A stretch of 64,000 nt of DNA from Lumbricus terrestris (GCA_949752735.1 OX457052.1:17483649-17547648); one strand, 5' to 3'. Shown: positions 34,390 through 48,706, numbered from the stretch's first letter. Notes: generated by a model from the letters alone, not told the origin. Numbers and translations: made by a program.

Positions 34390-35118
34390 TACCATGGGTA
34401 GTCTTATTACTGCATTTGAGTAGCTAAGGTGAAGAATGTAATCATATATTGCTGCAAATACTACACCTTATGGAACTTGTAGTACTGAGTAGATGAGTGA
34501 GCAATGACGTCGCAGTAATCTACGGCGGTCTTAATCAACGGTATTATTATTCTGGTATTGAAGAGCTAAGGTTCGGAATATCATCCTGTATAATATACTG
34601 GTGTTAAAATACATACCTTGTGGAACATATATGCTGAGTACCTTGGGTAGTCTTATTACTGCATGTGAGTAGCTAAGGTGAAGAATGTAATCATATATGA
34701 TATATATTGCTGCAAATACTACACCTTATGGAACATATAGTGATGAGTAGCTAGGGTAATATATATATCTTGAGGATACGTGCTGAGTAACTTGGGTAGT
34801 CTTAATGCTGCAATTGAGTAGCTAAGGTGAAGAATGTAATCATATATGATATATTGCTGCAAAAACTACACCTTATGGAACATATAGTGCTGAGTAGATA
34901 GGGTTATCTTGATACTGCGATTGAGTAGCTAAGGTATAAACTATAATTATATATATTATTCTTTACGGAAACATAATACTGAGTATCTAAGGTTGCTTTA
35001 ATGCTGAGAGAAGATGTGAAGAAATTTTTATATTCAAATTTCCCAATTCAATGTGTTTATTGATCTCATAAATAGAAGCAGGCAAACAATGATACTTTCA
35101 CAATATAGTGCATATCAA

Positions 35119-35158
<40 letters not shown>

Positions 35159-35895
35159 CATTATTATTATTATTACTAACATTATTATTATCAGCGAGAC
35201 CAGACATATATGAGTGTTTAGCCGAGCTTTAGGCAAAAACAACGTCAAAAATGACTTCAAACAAAATGACGTTAAGAGCAATGACGTCCTAGTAATCTAC
35301 GGTGGTCTTAATCAACGGTATTATTTTGCTGGTAGTGAAGAGCTAAGGTGCGGAATATCATCCTGTATAATATACTGGTGTTAAAATACATACCTTGTGG
35401 AACATATAGGCTGAGTACCTTGGGTAGTCTTATTACTGCATGTGAGTAGCTAAGGTGAAGAATGTAATCATATATGATATATATTGCTGCAAATACTACA
35501 CCTTATGGAACATATAGTGATGAGTAGATAGGGTAAAATATATCTTGACGATACGTGCTGAGTAACTTGGGTAGTCTTAATGCTGCAATTGAGTAGCTAA
35601 GGTGAAGAATGTAATCATATATGATATATTGCTGCAAAAACTACACCTTATGGAACATATAGTGCTGAGTAGATATGGTTGTCTTGATACTGCGATTGAG
35701 TAGCTAAGGTATCAAATATAATTATATATATCACACATTACCCAAACATAATACTGAGTATCTAAGGTAGCTTTAATGCTGAGAGAAGATGTGGTGAAGA
35801 AATTTTTATATTCAAATTTCTCAATTCAATGTGTTTAATGATCTCATAAATAGAAGCAGGCAGACAATGATACTTTCACAATATAGTGCATTGCA

Positions 35896-35974
<79 letters not shown>

Positions 35975-37466
35975 TTATTATTATTATTAATATTATTATT
36001 ATTATTATTATTATTATCATTATTATCATTATCATTAACGAGACTAAGCATATTTGAGTGCTTAGCCGTCCTTTCGGCGAAATAAATGACGTCAATATGA
36101 CTTCAAGTGAAATGACGTTAAGAGCAATGATATTATTATACTGGTATTGAAGAGCTAAGGTTCGGAATATCATCATGTATAATATACTGGTGTTAAAATA
36201 CATACCTTGTGGAACAAAATATATGCTGAGTACCTTGGGTAGTCTTATTGCAGCTGGTGAGTAGCTAAGGTGAAGAATGTAATCATATATGATATATATT
36301 GCTTCAAATACTACACCTTATGGAACATATAGTGATGAGTAGATAGGGTTAAAATATATATCTTGAGGATACGAGCTGAGTAGCTTGGGTAGTCTTGATG
36401 CTGCAATTGAGTAGCTAGGGTGAAGAATGTAATCATTTATGATATATATTGCTGCAAAAACTATACCTTATGGAACATATAGTGCTGAGTAGATAGGGTT
36501 GTCTTGATACTGCGATTGAGTAGCTAAGGTATCAAATATAATTATATATATCACACATTACCCAAACATAATACTGAGTATCTAAGGTCGCTTTAGTGCT
36601 GAGAGAAGAAGTGGTGAAGAAATTATTATATTCAAATTTCTCAATTTAATGTGTTTATTGATATCATAAACAAAAGCAAGCAAAGAATGACACTTTCACA
36701 ATATAGAGCATTGTAATTATTATTATTATTATTATTATTATTATTTTTAATATTATTATTATTATTATTATTATCATTATCATTAACGAGACTAAGCATA
36801 TTTGAGTGCTTAGCCGTCCTTTCGGCGAAATAAATGACGTCAAAATGACTTCAAGTGAAATGACGTTAAGAGCAATGATATTATTATACTGGTATTGAAG
36901 AGAGAGCTAAGGTTCGGAATATCATCATGTATAATATACTGGTGTTAAAATACATACCTTGTGGAACATATATGCTGAGTACCTTGGGTAGTCTTATTGC
37001 AGCTGGTGAGTAGCTAAGGTGAAGAATGTAATCATATATGATATATATTGCTTCAAATACTACACCTTATGGAACATATAGTGATGAGTAGATAGGGTTA
37101 AAATATATATCTTGAGGATACGAGCTGAGTAGCTTGGGTAGTCTTAATGCTGCAATTGAGTAGCTAGGGTGAAGAATGTAATCATATATGATATATATTG
37201 CTGCAAAAACTATACCTTATGGAACATATAGTGCTGAGTAGATAGGGCGGTCTTAATACTGCAAATGAGTATCTAAGGTAGAAATTATAATTAAATATGT
37301 ATAATTCACTACGGAAACATAATACTGAGTATCTAAGGTCGCTTTAGTGCTGAGAGAAGAAGTGGTGAAGAAATTATTATATTCAAATTTCTCAATTTAA
37401 TGTGTTTATTGATATCATAAACAAAAGCAAGCAAAGAATGACACTTTCACAATATAGAGCATTGTA

Positions 37467-37523
<57 letters not shown>

Positions 37524-38760
37524 TTTAATATTATTATTATTATTATTATTATCATTATCATTAACGAGACTAAGCATATTTGAGTGCTTAGCCGTCCTTT
37601 CGGCGAAATAAATGACGTCAAAATGACTTCAAGTGAAATGACGTTAAGAGCAATGATATTATTATACTGGTATTGAAGAGAGAGCTAAGGTTCGGAATAT
37701 CATCATGTATAATATACTGGTGTTAAAATACATACCTTGTGGAACATATATGCTGAGTACCTTGGGTAGTCTTATTGCAGCTGGTGAGTAGCTAAGGTGA
37801 AGAATGTAATCATATATGATATATATTGCTTCAAATACTACACCTTATGGAACATATAGTGATGAGTAGATAGGGTTAAAATATATATCTTGAGGATACG
37901 AGCTGAGTAGCTTGGGTAGTCTTAATGCTGCAATTGAGTTGCTAAGGTGAAGAATGTAATCATATATGATATATATTGCTGCAAAAACTTTACCTTATGG
38001 AACATATAGTGCTGAGTAGATAGGGCGGTCTTAATACTGCAAATGAGTATCTAAGGTAGAAATTATAATTAAATATGTATAATTCACTACGGAAACATAA
38101 TACTGAGTATCTAAGGTCGCTTTAGTGCTGAGAGAAGAAGTGGTGAAGAAATTATTATATTCAAATTTCTCAATTTAATGTGTTTATTGATATCATAAAC
38201 AAAAGCAAGCAAAGAATGACACTTTCACAATATAGAGCATTGTAATTATTATTATTATTATTATTATTATTATTTTTAATATTATTATTATTATTATTAT
38301 TATTATCATTATCATTAACGAGACTAAGCATATTTGAGTGCTTAGCCGTCCTTTCGGCGAAATAAATGACGTCAAAATGACTTCAAGTGAAATGACGTTA
38401 AGAGCAATGATATTATTATACTGGTATTGAAGAGAGAGCTAAGGTTCGGAATATCATCATGTATAATATACTGGTGTTAAAATACATACCTTGTGGAACA
38501 TATATGCTGAGTACCTTGGGTAGTCTTATTGCAGCTGGTGAGTAGCTAAGGTGAAGAATGTAATCATATATGATATATATTGCTTCAAATACTACACCTT
38601 ATGGAACATATAGTGATGAGTAGATAGGGTGGTCTTAATACGGCAATTGAGCGGATAAGGTTGAAAATATCATCATATATATGATATATTGGCGCTAAAC
38701 CTATACCTTACGGAAACATAACACTGAGTAGCTAAGGTAGCTTTTATGCTGAATAAGACA
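34390..38760. repeat. Higher-order satellite array, about 780-bp units of GAGTAGCTAAGGT monomers
   Basis: Monomers of very roughly 70-130 bp pair CCTTATGGAACATATAGTG with TGAGTAGCTAAGGT. They are arranged in units of about 750-816 bp, each with one (ATT)n tract (near 35120, 35900, 36716, 37467 and 38246). Most units also carry ATAAATGACGTCA after the (ATT)n. Three consecutive units between 36100 and 38640 are nearly identical, which points to recent unequal exchange or assembly duplication. Frames of poly-Ile, poly-Asn or poly-Leu here are (ATT)n artefacts. Confidence 0.9.
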
Positions 38761-39463
38761 CGTGACCGGACACGTGATCGGAGGATCAGAAGCTCGGCTT
38801 GGAGTTATTTTTCGATTATCCAGTTAATAAAAAGGTAATTATTGCAAATTATTCACATTTTTAAAGCATATCGATCCGTTAATTATGAAGTGCAGCGGTA
38901 ACTAAATTCTTGCGAAGGTAGGCCTATGTGAACAATGTAATGTAATGTAATTCAGACAATTTATATGTCATCGTCAATGGCACGCCACTTCTATGATGCC
39001 TTACACCCAATGCGTGAACGACGCTGATAAAATTAATTCATTACTGAAGTTTCTATTGCGCCCCGTTAAGGATACTAGTCAATGCGGGTTCAATACGCAA
39101 ATATGCTAAAAATGCTGAACATTCACATGTAGGCGCATCAAATATAGACCCTAATCTGATAACTGTATACTAAACAGTACAATATTGCTGATTGAAGTTC
39201 TTAGTGATCCAATTGGCTGTGCCGAGGCCTATATGCGGGGCAGCCGCTATAGAGCACGTAGGGACAAAATTAAAGCGTCAAAAATAGTGAAGCTACTTTA
39301 TTTAGTACAGAATTCTACCAGAGTTCTGGTGAAACATTTGATATACATTTCTGCAACATTCGACTGTGACCTTGGCGCTGATGTAGGCCTACTTGTGATT
39401 TCATCAGAATGAGGTACAGGGTATAATATAGGCCTAATCCATTACACTCCGACTGCCCAACAG

Positions 39464-39688
39464 ATGATGACGCAGGCTGCCTGCTTCCAGATCGCGACGA
39501 CCACGACCGCCACCACTGACCCCTTTGCTACTCCTCATGATAACTGGGGTCTGGTTGATACGATGCCTGAGCTGGCTGATCAACTGAAGCTCTTCAGCAA
39601 CGCTCGAAGGTCAACGAAGAAACTACCGAGTACATATCTGTGCCATCTTTGCTTCCAGAAGGATCACCTCATCGAGGACTGCCCCATG
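39464..39688 (+). CDS. ZCCHC24: ZCCHC24 orthologue, internal exon with CCHC knuckle
   Basis: The exon encodes 75 residues. The C-terminal half reads KLPSTYLCHLCFQKDHLIED followed by CPM, a CX2CX4HX4C zinc knuckle matching vertebrate ZCCHC24 (YLCHLCFNKGHYIKDCP). The donor ATG|GTAAGA at 39689 is strong and phase 0. The exon may start at an acceptor (CCCAACAG|ATG at 39463) or be translated from that ATG. Vertebrate proteins have roughly 100 more N-terminal residues, encoded here by an exon I did not find. It sits in the middle of the giant repeat element. ZCCHC24 is a small zinc-binding protein thought to bind RNA; its role here is inferred from the family only. Confidence 0.88.
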
Positions 39689-40355
39689 GTAAGACATTTT
39701 GAGTGGTGGTGATGGCGGTGGTGATTGTGATGATGATGATGATGATGACGACGATGATGATGATGATGTTATTTGATTCCAAACTTATAAGTGCACCTTC
39801 ATGGTATGAACGGATGACATAATGCAAGTCTACCCGAGTCGAATTTAATTTTCGCCACAAGAGACCTTTTAGCTTTCTAACCTTACAGCAAAATTCCTCT
39901 ATAATATCTCAGTAGTCTTACTAGCATTGATAGAGATGCGCAACAATTGAAACTAATGAACCGCTAACCGTCACATTAGTCTGTGAGGCTTTCAGTTCCT
40001 GACCAGTTCATGGTTAAACATTTTGGGAGTGGACATATTGCAACAGACGTGGACATAATCCAGAGATCGAGAATGCCAAGTTCCAAAACACTACATGCAA
40101 GCTTTGAAGAAGAGGAAAACATAGACAACCAAGACTACTCTGGATAGAGAAGAGGACGTGACATCACTTGGGCTAACAACACTAGACATGACAAATGACA
40201 CTGGACATGACAAATGACCTCGTTGGACGATGGAGAACATTTATTCTAACCATACATCCATCAACCTCACTGATTTGCCTTTGTCATGGACGCTTGTGAT
40301 TGAGCCTTGGCTTTTTTTAGTAGGGATTGTTTAATTTGAGCTAATGTTTGCTTAG

Positions 40356-40529
<174 letters not shown>

Positions 40530-41273
40530 TAACAAAGAGTAAATCACTGAATGAATGATCATCACCAAAAACTTGAGTTTGAATAGATTAAGTGCATAAA
40601 GTCGATCTATTGTGAAAAAATAAAAAAACGATCTATGCTGTGAATTGAAGCTGCTGGCGATGAACTACTTAGCCGTTTCTAGATAGTTCTGAATGATTGC
40701 ATTTAAGTTGAAATTGCAGCACTATAGTTGGCCCCAGAGTCAATTGCCATTAACATTTAACATGTATTATGATTATTATTAGGTTTTAGGTTAAGGAGTC
40801 GGTCTAAGGTTATGGTGTATTGCAATATATTCTTCATATTGATTTGTATTCTTTTACATTGATTTTATTTTGACTGAATCCCCACCCAACTAACAGGCTC
40901 TGCACATCTCGTTATGCCCCAATTTTTAATTCAAAACGTAGCCAAAGGCTACATCTTTATTGCAGTTGGGATACCATTCTACAAATTACTACCTCCCTGA
41001 TCTCTGCCACTCCTCCAATTATATAGACACCTCCCACTCTGCTTACCTGTCTCCTGGAACTCTGATTCTAACCTGACGTAACGTTATGTGTGTAGGCCTA
41101 CTGATGGGAAACATTTTCAAAGAGCTTGTCAACTGTTGTTGACTTTGCGCCTGCCATGAATTAGCTATTATTTCCACGACTTACCTTTCTTGGACATTGC
41201 AATGAAGTTGAAAAGTTGAATCTGTGCATATTCTGAGTTGCAGTCTGTATGTGGGTGTGTGTTTATTATGTAG

Positions 41274-41387
<114 letters not shown>

Positions 41388-42419
41388 ACAGCTAAGAGAT
41401 CAGCAGTACAGTTGCATCATTTCTCCCTCGTGCGATCTTGCTCATCTTATTCCAGTTACAGTTATATTTATATGTCGATTGCGAGCAGCTGGTTTCGGAA
41501 TTGTTTCAGCCAGGAAGTAGCGGGTGCATTATCAATGTTAGTAGGCTATGAGTACATGAATCACAGTTTCAGTTTCAATGATATTCGACTGTTTTGAAAG
41601 TGATGATTTGAGGCCTATCATACATTGGCCTAGTAATGTGTTAATCATCGATTTTTTTAAATCAGGGCATGAGTAGTTGCTCAAAATCCATGAACAGTAA
41701 CTGTTGCTAGTATATCCCTTCATTGCGTGTAGGTGCATCTATAAACTGTATGCAGCTAGACCATAGAACTATGTGACACCGGTTACAGGTTTTTTTAAAT
41801 AGCCTGCTAAATTCCCTTTTGCCTTGAACGTTTATGACTAACTGTGCATATTTAATATGGTGTTTTCAGTTAAATGCTGATTCTCTTAGTTAGGAGGAGC
41901 TGTTATATTATAAGCAGTACATCTATATTTGTGTTGGGTTGCATTATGTTTGTCTGCCTATGCATGTATACAGGCCATGAAAGCTAGGTTTTAGTCGCAG
42001 ATTGTTGTATTTCTTCAGCATACATGTATACCGGTAGCTCTCCTAAATTTATTATCAATCCATCGGATTTTCAATCAAATCCTGAGATCTGGGACCAATG
42101 GCTTTCTCAATGAAACCAGAACAATTGACATCGAGCCGATTTCCTTTCGTCCACGCAAATTTTTTCTTAACTCTCAGCTTTACTCTTAATTTCTGCTCTC
42201 CCACTGTTTATGAGAGAAAGCATTGGATTGTAAACAACAAAGATCCAGTATTTGATATTTTCTTCGATTTTTTATATTGCGTCTCTCAATGACCGGTGAG
42301 CAAAAATATTAGGAGAGTCTATTGGAGAGTATATTAAGAGAAAGTTTGCTTTTCTCTTTCGGCGCTTATCTATGGATATTTATTTATACCTTGGAGAACA
42401 TAACACTCGGTGTATATTG

Positions 42420-42930
42420 GTCTGTTGCAAAAATTTTACCTTTTGGAACATATAGAAATGAGTTGCTATGGTTAATTTCAAGCTATAATATAGGTGGTGT
42501 AATAAATTAATCCTTGTGGAACATATAAAAATGAGTTGCCATGGTTAATTTCTTGCTGTAATATAGGTGGTGTAATAAATTAATCCTTGTGGAACATATA
42601 GAAATGAGTTGCTATGGTTAATTTCTTGCTGTAATATAGGTGGTGTAATAAATTAATCCTTGTGGAACATATAGAAATGAGTTGCTATGGTTAATTTCTT
42701 GCTATAATATAGGTGGTGTAATAAATTAATCCTTGTGGAACATATAGAAATGAGTTGCTATGGTTAATTTCTTGCTATAATATAGGTGGTGTAATAAATT
42801 AATCCTTGTGGAACATATAGAAATGAGTTGCTATGGTTAATTTCTTGCTATAATATAGGTGGTGTAATAAATTAATCCTTGTGGAACATATAGAAATGAG
42901 TAGCTATGGTTAATTTCTTGCTAACATATA
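42420..42930. repeat. 73-bp tandem repeat, about seven copies
   Basis: The unit includes AATAAATTAATCCTTGTGGA, ACATATAGAAATGAGTTGCT and ATGGTTAATTTCTTGCTATA, then ATATAGGTGGTGT. GGAACATATAG...GAGTTGCTATGGT is clearly related to the GGAACATATAG...GAGTAGCTAAGGT monomer of the 780-bp array. A second array of about six copies lies at 46985-47415. Confidence 0.92.
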
Positions 42931-43163
42931 GTTATGAGTACCAAAGGTGGGGTTCTTTCATGGGAAAACGTTATCTACTCAGCAAAACGACTATATCAGG
43001 AACTGATTACATTAGACCCCGGATATTTTCAAGGGTAGTCAGGAATGGCATTTATGATGCTTTAAACATTTCACTATGATTCTAGTACGCATAGGTGCTG
43101 AGATATAGAAAGAGCAGTTAAGGACGGATTAAATAGCATGAGTAGCTAAGGTGCGATTCATAA

Positions 43164-43165
<2 letters not shown>

Positions 43166-43202
<37 letters not shown>

Positions 43203-43203
43203 G
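43166..43203. repeat. (TA)n junction between two giant elements
   Basis: A TA tract of about 34 bp sits exactly between the right end of copy 1 and the left end of copy 2. Similar TA tracts flank the outer ends (about 33154-33176 and 47648-47675). Confidence 0.85.
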
Positions 43204-45152
43204 CTGAATCGCACCTTGGCTACTCACTTTGTGCTATAAAACCTATACGCTATCCACTCACTGTCCTTAAGTACTCAGAATTGTTGAGTAGCTAACGTTT
43301 GACGTCCTGAAAAAAATATTTAAAGATGTTTCGTGACGGAAATTGACTTGGAAGCAGACTAATAACATAGTCTTGTACCAGCCTTCCAGTAGAGCAGTAA
43401 AGATTTCAAGTTGATTCATAGGTAATTTTAGACCTGAAATTTGACCGCCTATATCAGGGTATATGTAAAAACGTAACATAGCTACTCACAACATATATTT
43501 CATATAACTAAAAAACTAGGTGGCTTATTTTCAAAACAAATTACCCAGCATACTTTATCACAAATATAGACAGGCTTTGACGTTTTAGTTGAATTTTGAG
43601 CTCTCTTGCGTTTTTTATCAACGAAAATTAAAAAGTGTGCCCTGTTGTTTCGCGAATGTGATCTATAAATAACCTCAGCACTATTTCCCGCTAGGTATGA
43701 CGGGAAAGGTCTTAGGTCACCGCACGTAAACAGAATCAAAAATGGCGGATAGGTCAGGCGAATAGTTGAAAATTATTGACATTAATCGATGAAAGTTAGA
43801 CTATTTGAAGAAATTTATAAAGGACAGAGGGCACAAGGCAACTTATCGAATTAAACGTTAATTCGTGGCTGCAGCATTTGAGAAATATCAGCAACAACTG
43901 CCGGTTGTTGCGGCAAATACGGATAGCGTAGAAGGACTGCAGACCGTCCAGGCTTCGCCCGAACAGTTCTGAAATCAGTTGTATTCTTTAAGCATCGTAA
44001 TCAAGAAAAATTACTGCAATAAAAGTATATTCTACGTTACGCTATACACGGTCCGTCATGACAAGGATTCGCGAGGCAGCAGGAACGCGGTAGACTGCAG
44101 GCCGTATTGGACCGCTCGATCCGCCATGCACTGTCTTCCCGAGGACTACCCTACCTTCGAGGCTCGAGCAGTTATTTAGACCGGTGGACAGAAGGCTCAT
44201 CGCAGCTGCCCCGCTTGATCAAGGACACGTATTGATCCTAATTCATAACTCCTTCCATCTTTGAGGCCACTATCTCATTTCACGAGGTCAAGACTGCACA
44301 ATCGAATTATCCCTAGTGCAAACAACCCAACGAGGAAATAATTTTTGACAAAATGCATTAACTTAACTAAATGTCATGTCGTGCAATTGCAAACCACACA
44401 ACATATATGTTGAGTACCTTGGGTAGTCTTATTACTGCATTTGAGTAGCTAAGGTGAAGAATGTAATCATATATATTGCTGCAAATACTAAACCTTATGG
44501 AACTTGTAGTACTGAGTAGAGGGATGAGCAATGACGTCGTAGTAATCTACGGTGGTCTTAATCTACGGTATTATTATACTGGTATTGAAGAGCTAAGATG
44601 CGGAATATCATCGTGTATAATATACTGGTGTTAAAATACATACCTTGTGGAACATATATGCTGAGTACCTTGGGTAGTCTTATTACGGCATGTGAGTAGC
44701 TAAGGTGAAGAATGTAATCATATATGATATATATTGCAGCAAATACTACACCTTATGGAACATATAGTGATGAGTAGATAGGGTTAAAATATATATCTTG
44801 AAGATACGTGCTGAGTAGCTTGGTTAGTCTTAATGCTGCAATTGAGTAGCTAAGGTAAAGAATGTAATCATATATGATATATTGCTGCAAAACTACACCT
44901 TATGGAACATATAGTGCTGAGTAGTTAGGGTTGCCTTGATACTGTGATTGAGTAGCTAAGGTTTCAAATATAATTATATATATATATCACACATTACGGA
45001 AACATAATACTGAGTATCTAAGGTAGCTTTAATGCTGAGAGAAGATGTGGTGAAGAAATTTTTATATTCATATTTGCTCAATTCAATGTGTTTATTGATC
45101 TCATAAATAGAAGCAGGCAGGCAATGATACTTTCACAATATAGTGCATTGCA

Positions 45153-45200
<48 letters not shown>

Positions 45201-45809
45201 GTTGTTGTTGTCGTTGTTGTTGTTATTAACATTATTATTATCACCGAGACTAGGCATATATGAGTGTTTAGCCGTGTCTTAGGCAAAAAAACGACGTCAA
45301 AAATGACTTCAAGCGAAATGACGTTAGGAGCAATGACGTCTTAGTATCCTACGGTGGTCTTAATCAACGGTATGATTTTGCTGGCATTGAAGAGCTAAGG
45401 TGCGGAATATTATCATGTATAATATATTGGTGTTGAAATACATACCCTGAAGAACATATATGCTGAGTACCTTGGGTAGTCTTATTACTGCATTTGAGTA
45501 GGTAAGGTGAAGAATGTAATCATATATGATATATATTGCTGCAAATACTACACCTTATGGAACATATAGTGCTGAGTAGTTAGGGCGGTCTTAATACTGC
45601 GATTGAGTAGCTAAGGTATAATGTATAATTATATATATAATTCATTACAGAAACATAATACTGAGTATCTAAGGTAGCTTTAATGCTGAGAGAAGAAGTG
45701 GTGAAGAAATTTTTATATTCAAATTTCTCAATTTAATGTGTTTATTGATCTCATAAACAAAAGCAAGCAGATAATGATACTTTCACAATATAGAGCATTG
45801 TAATTATTA

Positions 45810-45876
<67 letters not shown>

Positions 45877-47664
45877 CATTAACGAGACTAAGCATATCTG
45901 AGTGTTTAGCCGTCCTTTCGGCGAAATAAATGACGTCAAAATGACTTCAAGTGAAATGACGTTAAGAGCAATGGTATTATTATACTGGTATTGAAGAGCT
46001 AAGGTGCGGAATATCATCATGTATAATATACTGGTGTTAAAATACATACCTTGTGGAACATATATGCTGAGTACCCTGGGTAGTCTTATTACCGCGTGTG
46101 AGTAGCTAAGGTGAAGAATGTAATCATATATGATATATATTGCTGCAAATACTACACCTTATGGAACATATAGTGATGAGTAGATAGGGCTAAAATATAT
46201 ATCTTGAGGATACGTGCTGAGTAGCTTGGGTAGTCTTAATGCAACTGAGTAGCTAAGGTGAAGAATGTAATCATATATGATATATTGTGTAGGTGCATCT
46301 ATAAACTGTATGCAGTTAAACCATAGAAATATGTGACACCGGTTACAGGTTTCTTTTAAATAACCTGCTAAATTCCCTTTTGCCTTGAACGTTTATGACT
46401 AACTGTGCATATTTAATATGATGTTTTCAGTTAAATGCCGATTCTCTTAGTTAGGAGGAGCTGTTATATTATAAGCAGTACATCTATATTTGTGTTGGGT
46501 TGCATTATGTTTGTCTGCCTATATATACAGGCCATGACAGCTAGGTTTTGGTCGCAGATTGTTGTATTTCTTCAGCATATATGTACCGGTAGCTCTCCTA
46601 AATTGATTATATTTCAATCCATCGGATTTTCAATCAAATCCTGAGATCTGGGACCAATGGCTTTCTCAATGAAACCAGAACAATTGACATCGAGCCGATT
46701 TCCTTTCGTCCACGCAAAATTCTTAACTCTCAGCTATACTTTTAATTTCTGCTCTCCCACTGTTTATGACAGAAAGCAGTTGATTGTAAACAACAAAGAT
46801 CCAGTATTTGATATTTTCTTCGATTTTTTATATTGCTTCTCTCAATGACCGGTGAGCAAAAATATTAGGAGAGTCTATTGGAGAGTATATCAAGAGAAAG
46901 TCTGCTTTTCTCTTTCGGCGCTTATCTATGGCTACTTATTTATACCTTGGAGAACATAACACTCGGTGTATAATGGTCTGTTGCAAAAATTTTACCTTTT
47001 GAGACATATAAAAATGAGTTGCTATGGTTAATTTCAAGCTATAATATATGGGTGGTGTAATAAATTAATCCTTGTGGAAAATATAGAAATGAGTTGCCAT
47101 GGTTAATTTCTTGCTATAATATAGGTGGTTTAATAAATTAATCCTTGTGGAACATATAGAAATGAGTTGCCATAGTTAACTTCTTGCTATAATATAGGTG
47201 GTGTAATAAATTAATCCTTGTGGAACATATAGAAATGAGTTGCTATGGTTAATTTCTTGCTATAATATAGGTGGGGTAATAAATTAATCCTTGTGGAACA
47301 TATAGAAATGAGTTGCTATGGTTAATTTCTTGCTATAATATAGGTGGTGTAATAAATTAATCCTTGTGGAACATATAGAAATGAGTTGCTATGGTTAATT
47401 TCTTGCTAACATATAGTGATGAGTACCAAAGGTGGGGTTCTTTCATGGTAAAACGTTATCTACTCAGCAAAACGACTATATCAGGAACTGATTGCATTAG
47501 ACCCCGGATATTTTCAAGGGTAGTCAGGAATGGCATTTATGATGCTTTAAACATTTCACTATGATTCTAGTACGCATAGGTGCCGAGATACAGAAAGAGC
47601 AGTTAAGGACGGATTAAATAGCATGAGTAGCTAAGGTGCGATTCATAAGTATATATATATATAT
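43204..47664. mobile_element. Giant repetitive element, copy 2 (no gene insert)
   Basis: Head to tail with copy 1. The left part 43204-44400 aligns to 33178-34380 at a constant offset of 10,026 bp with few differences. An array with two (ATT)n units (near 45155 and 45805) follows to about 46285, where it joins directly to the right part, which aligns to 41727-43165. The right end at about 47626-47647 reads GAGTAGCTAAGGTGCGATTC. The frame seen at 44040-44180 has a one-base deletion relative to copy 1, so any coding potential is lost here. Confidence 0.7.
46985..47415. repeat. 73-bp tandem repeat, second array
   Basis: About six copies of the AATAAATTAATCCTTGTGGA-containing unit, paralogous to 42420-42930. 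Confidence 0.9.
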
Positions 47665-47689
47665 ATATATATATACGTATACGCGTATC

Positions 47690-48150
47690 ATGAGCGTAGT
47701 ATGCGATACAATCTTTACTATCGCCATGCAAAAGCCTGTGGCAGGAAATCGGGGTAGACCATCTTAAGTATGTATTTATGGGAACTATACGAAGTGTTCG
47801 ATGGGTGTTTAAGAATGTAATAGCAGAGATAAGGCTTCGCTATATCACGGTCGTTGTAAAGATCAAAGATACTCTATTGGCAATTTATTGCACGGATCTG
47901 AAGATCTATGGCACTTTTTGCATCTGTGTTATTCTATCGTATGTTGTAGACTATGTGTTATCGTTCACAAAAACGAAGCTCATTGTAGTGCTAAGCAAAA
48001 CCATTTATCACCTGGTTCAACAAAGCAAGCTGAAGAAAACTCGCGCAGATTGTAACAAGATAACAGGTTGGAATGCCAACCCCTGGCTACTCGCAGAATC
48101 GTGCTAACTAGGGCACTATACTATCACTCATCGCTGTCTAAAACCTTATA
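47690..48150. other. Intergenic, no gene recognised
   Basis: A 109-codon open frame at 47778-48107 (+) lacks recognisable features and is not called. Confidence 0.4.
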
Positions 48151-48159
48151 AATATTGTC

Positions 48160-48235
48160 TCACGGGATTTGCGCATTCGGAGCACCTCTGATTAGGTTGT
48201 ATTTCGAAAGGCGCTTTAGAAGTTGTTAGATACGA
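48160..48235 (+). mobile_element. LINE 3' tail, diverged
   Basis: CGGAGCACCTCTGATTAGGT, then CGAAAGGCGCTTTAGAAGTT; a decayed match to the 49128 and 49168 tails. Confidence 0.45.
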
Positions 48236-48444
48236 TGCACTACGGTATACGCTACGACGGATACATTGTGATACGCTCAATGTCAAAAGAGTCCAATTTG
48301 TAGGGGGCAGGACATAATTTCTTGTCAATTGGTTTTATGAAATTTCTCCTACTTATACCAGATTCTTCTCACCTGTATACAGCATGTAATTTTTCTGCCC
48401 TCTTCTGCAAACATTCGACGCTTTATACCCAATGCTACCTGACT

Positions 48445-48706
48445 CAGTGGCGTAGCCAAGGGAGGTTTCGGGGTTAAAACCCCATTGGCTTATGGGAAAA
48501 GTTTTTATAAAAAAGTTATTTATCCACTTAAATATGAAAAAACAAAACAATTGCTTGCAGTACCAATTTTTGTTGCTTTATTCCCTTTGTTACTTTATTC
48601 CCTTTTTTATTTGCTGTAATACTGTTGGGTTGGTGTTAGGAAGGGCATCCGGCCAGACCATGGAACCCCCCAAAACCCCCATCATAAATTCCTGGCTACC
48701 TCGCTG
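48445..48706. mobile_element. hAT-type MITE, TSD 7 of 8
   Basis: It starts CAGTGGCGTAGCCAAGG and ends CCTGGCTACCTCGCTG, with flanks ACCTGACT and ATCTGACT. The body contains AGGAAGGGCATCCGGC. A truncated sister lies at 10413-10598. Confidence 0.82.

Noticed and set aside
35821..38375. Poly-Asn, poly-Ile and poly-Leu frames
   Set aside because: Products of the (ATT)n tracts in the 780-bp units.
42098..42292. 64-aa frame conserved in both giant-element copies (also 46657-46848)
   Set aside because: Kept open in both copies, but the copies are so similar that this is expected by descent; the peptide has no recognisable feature.
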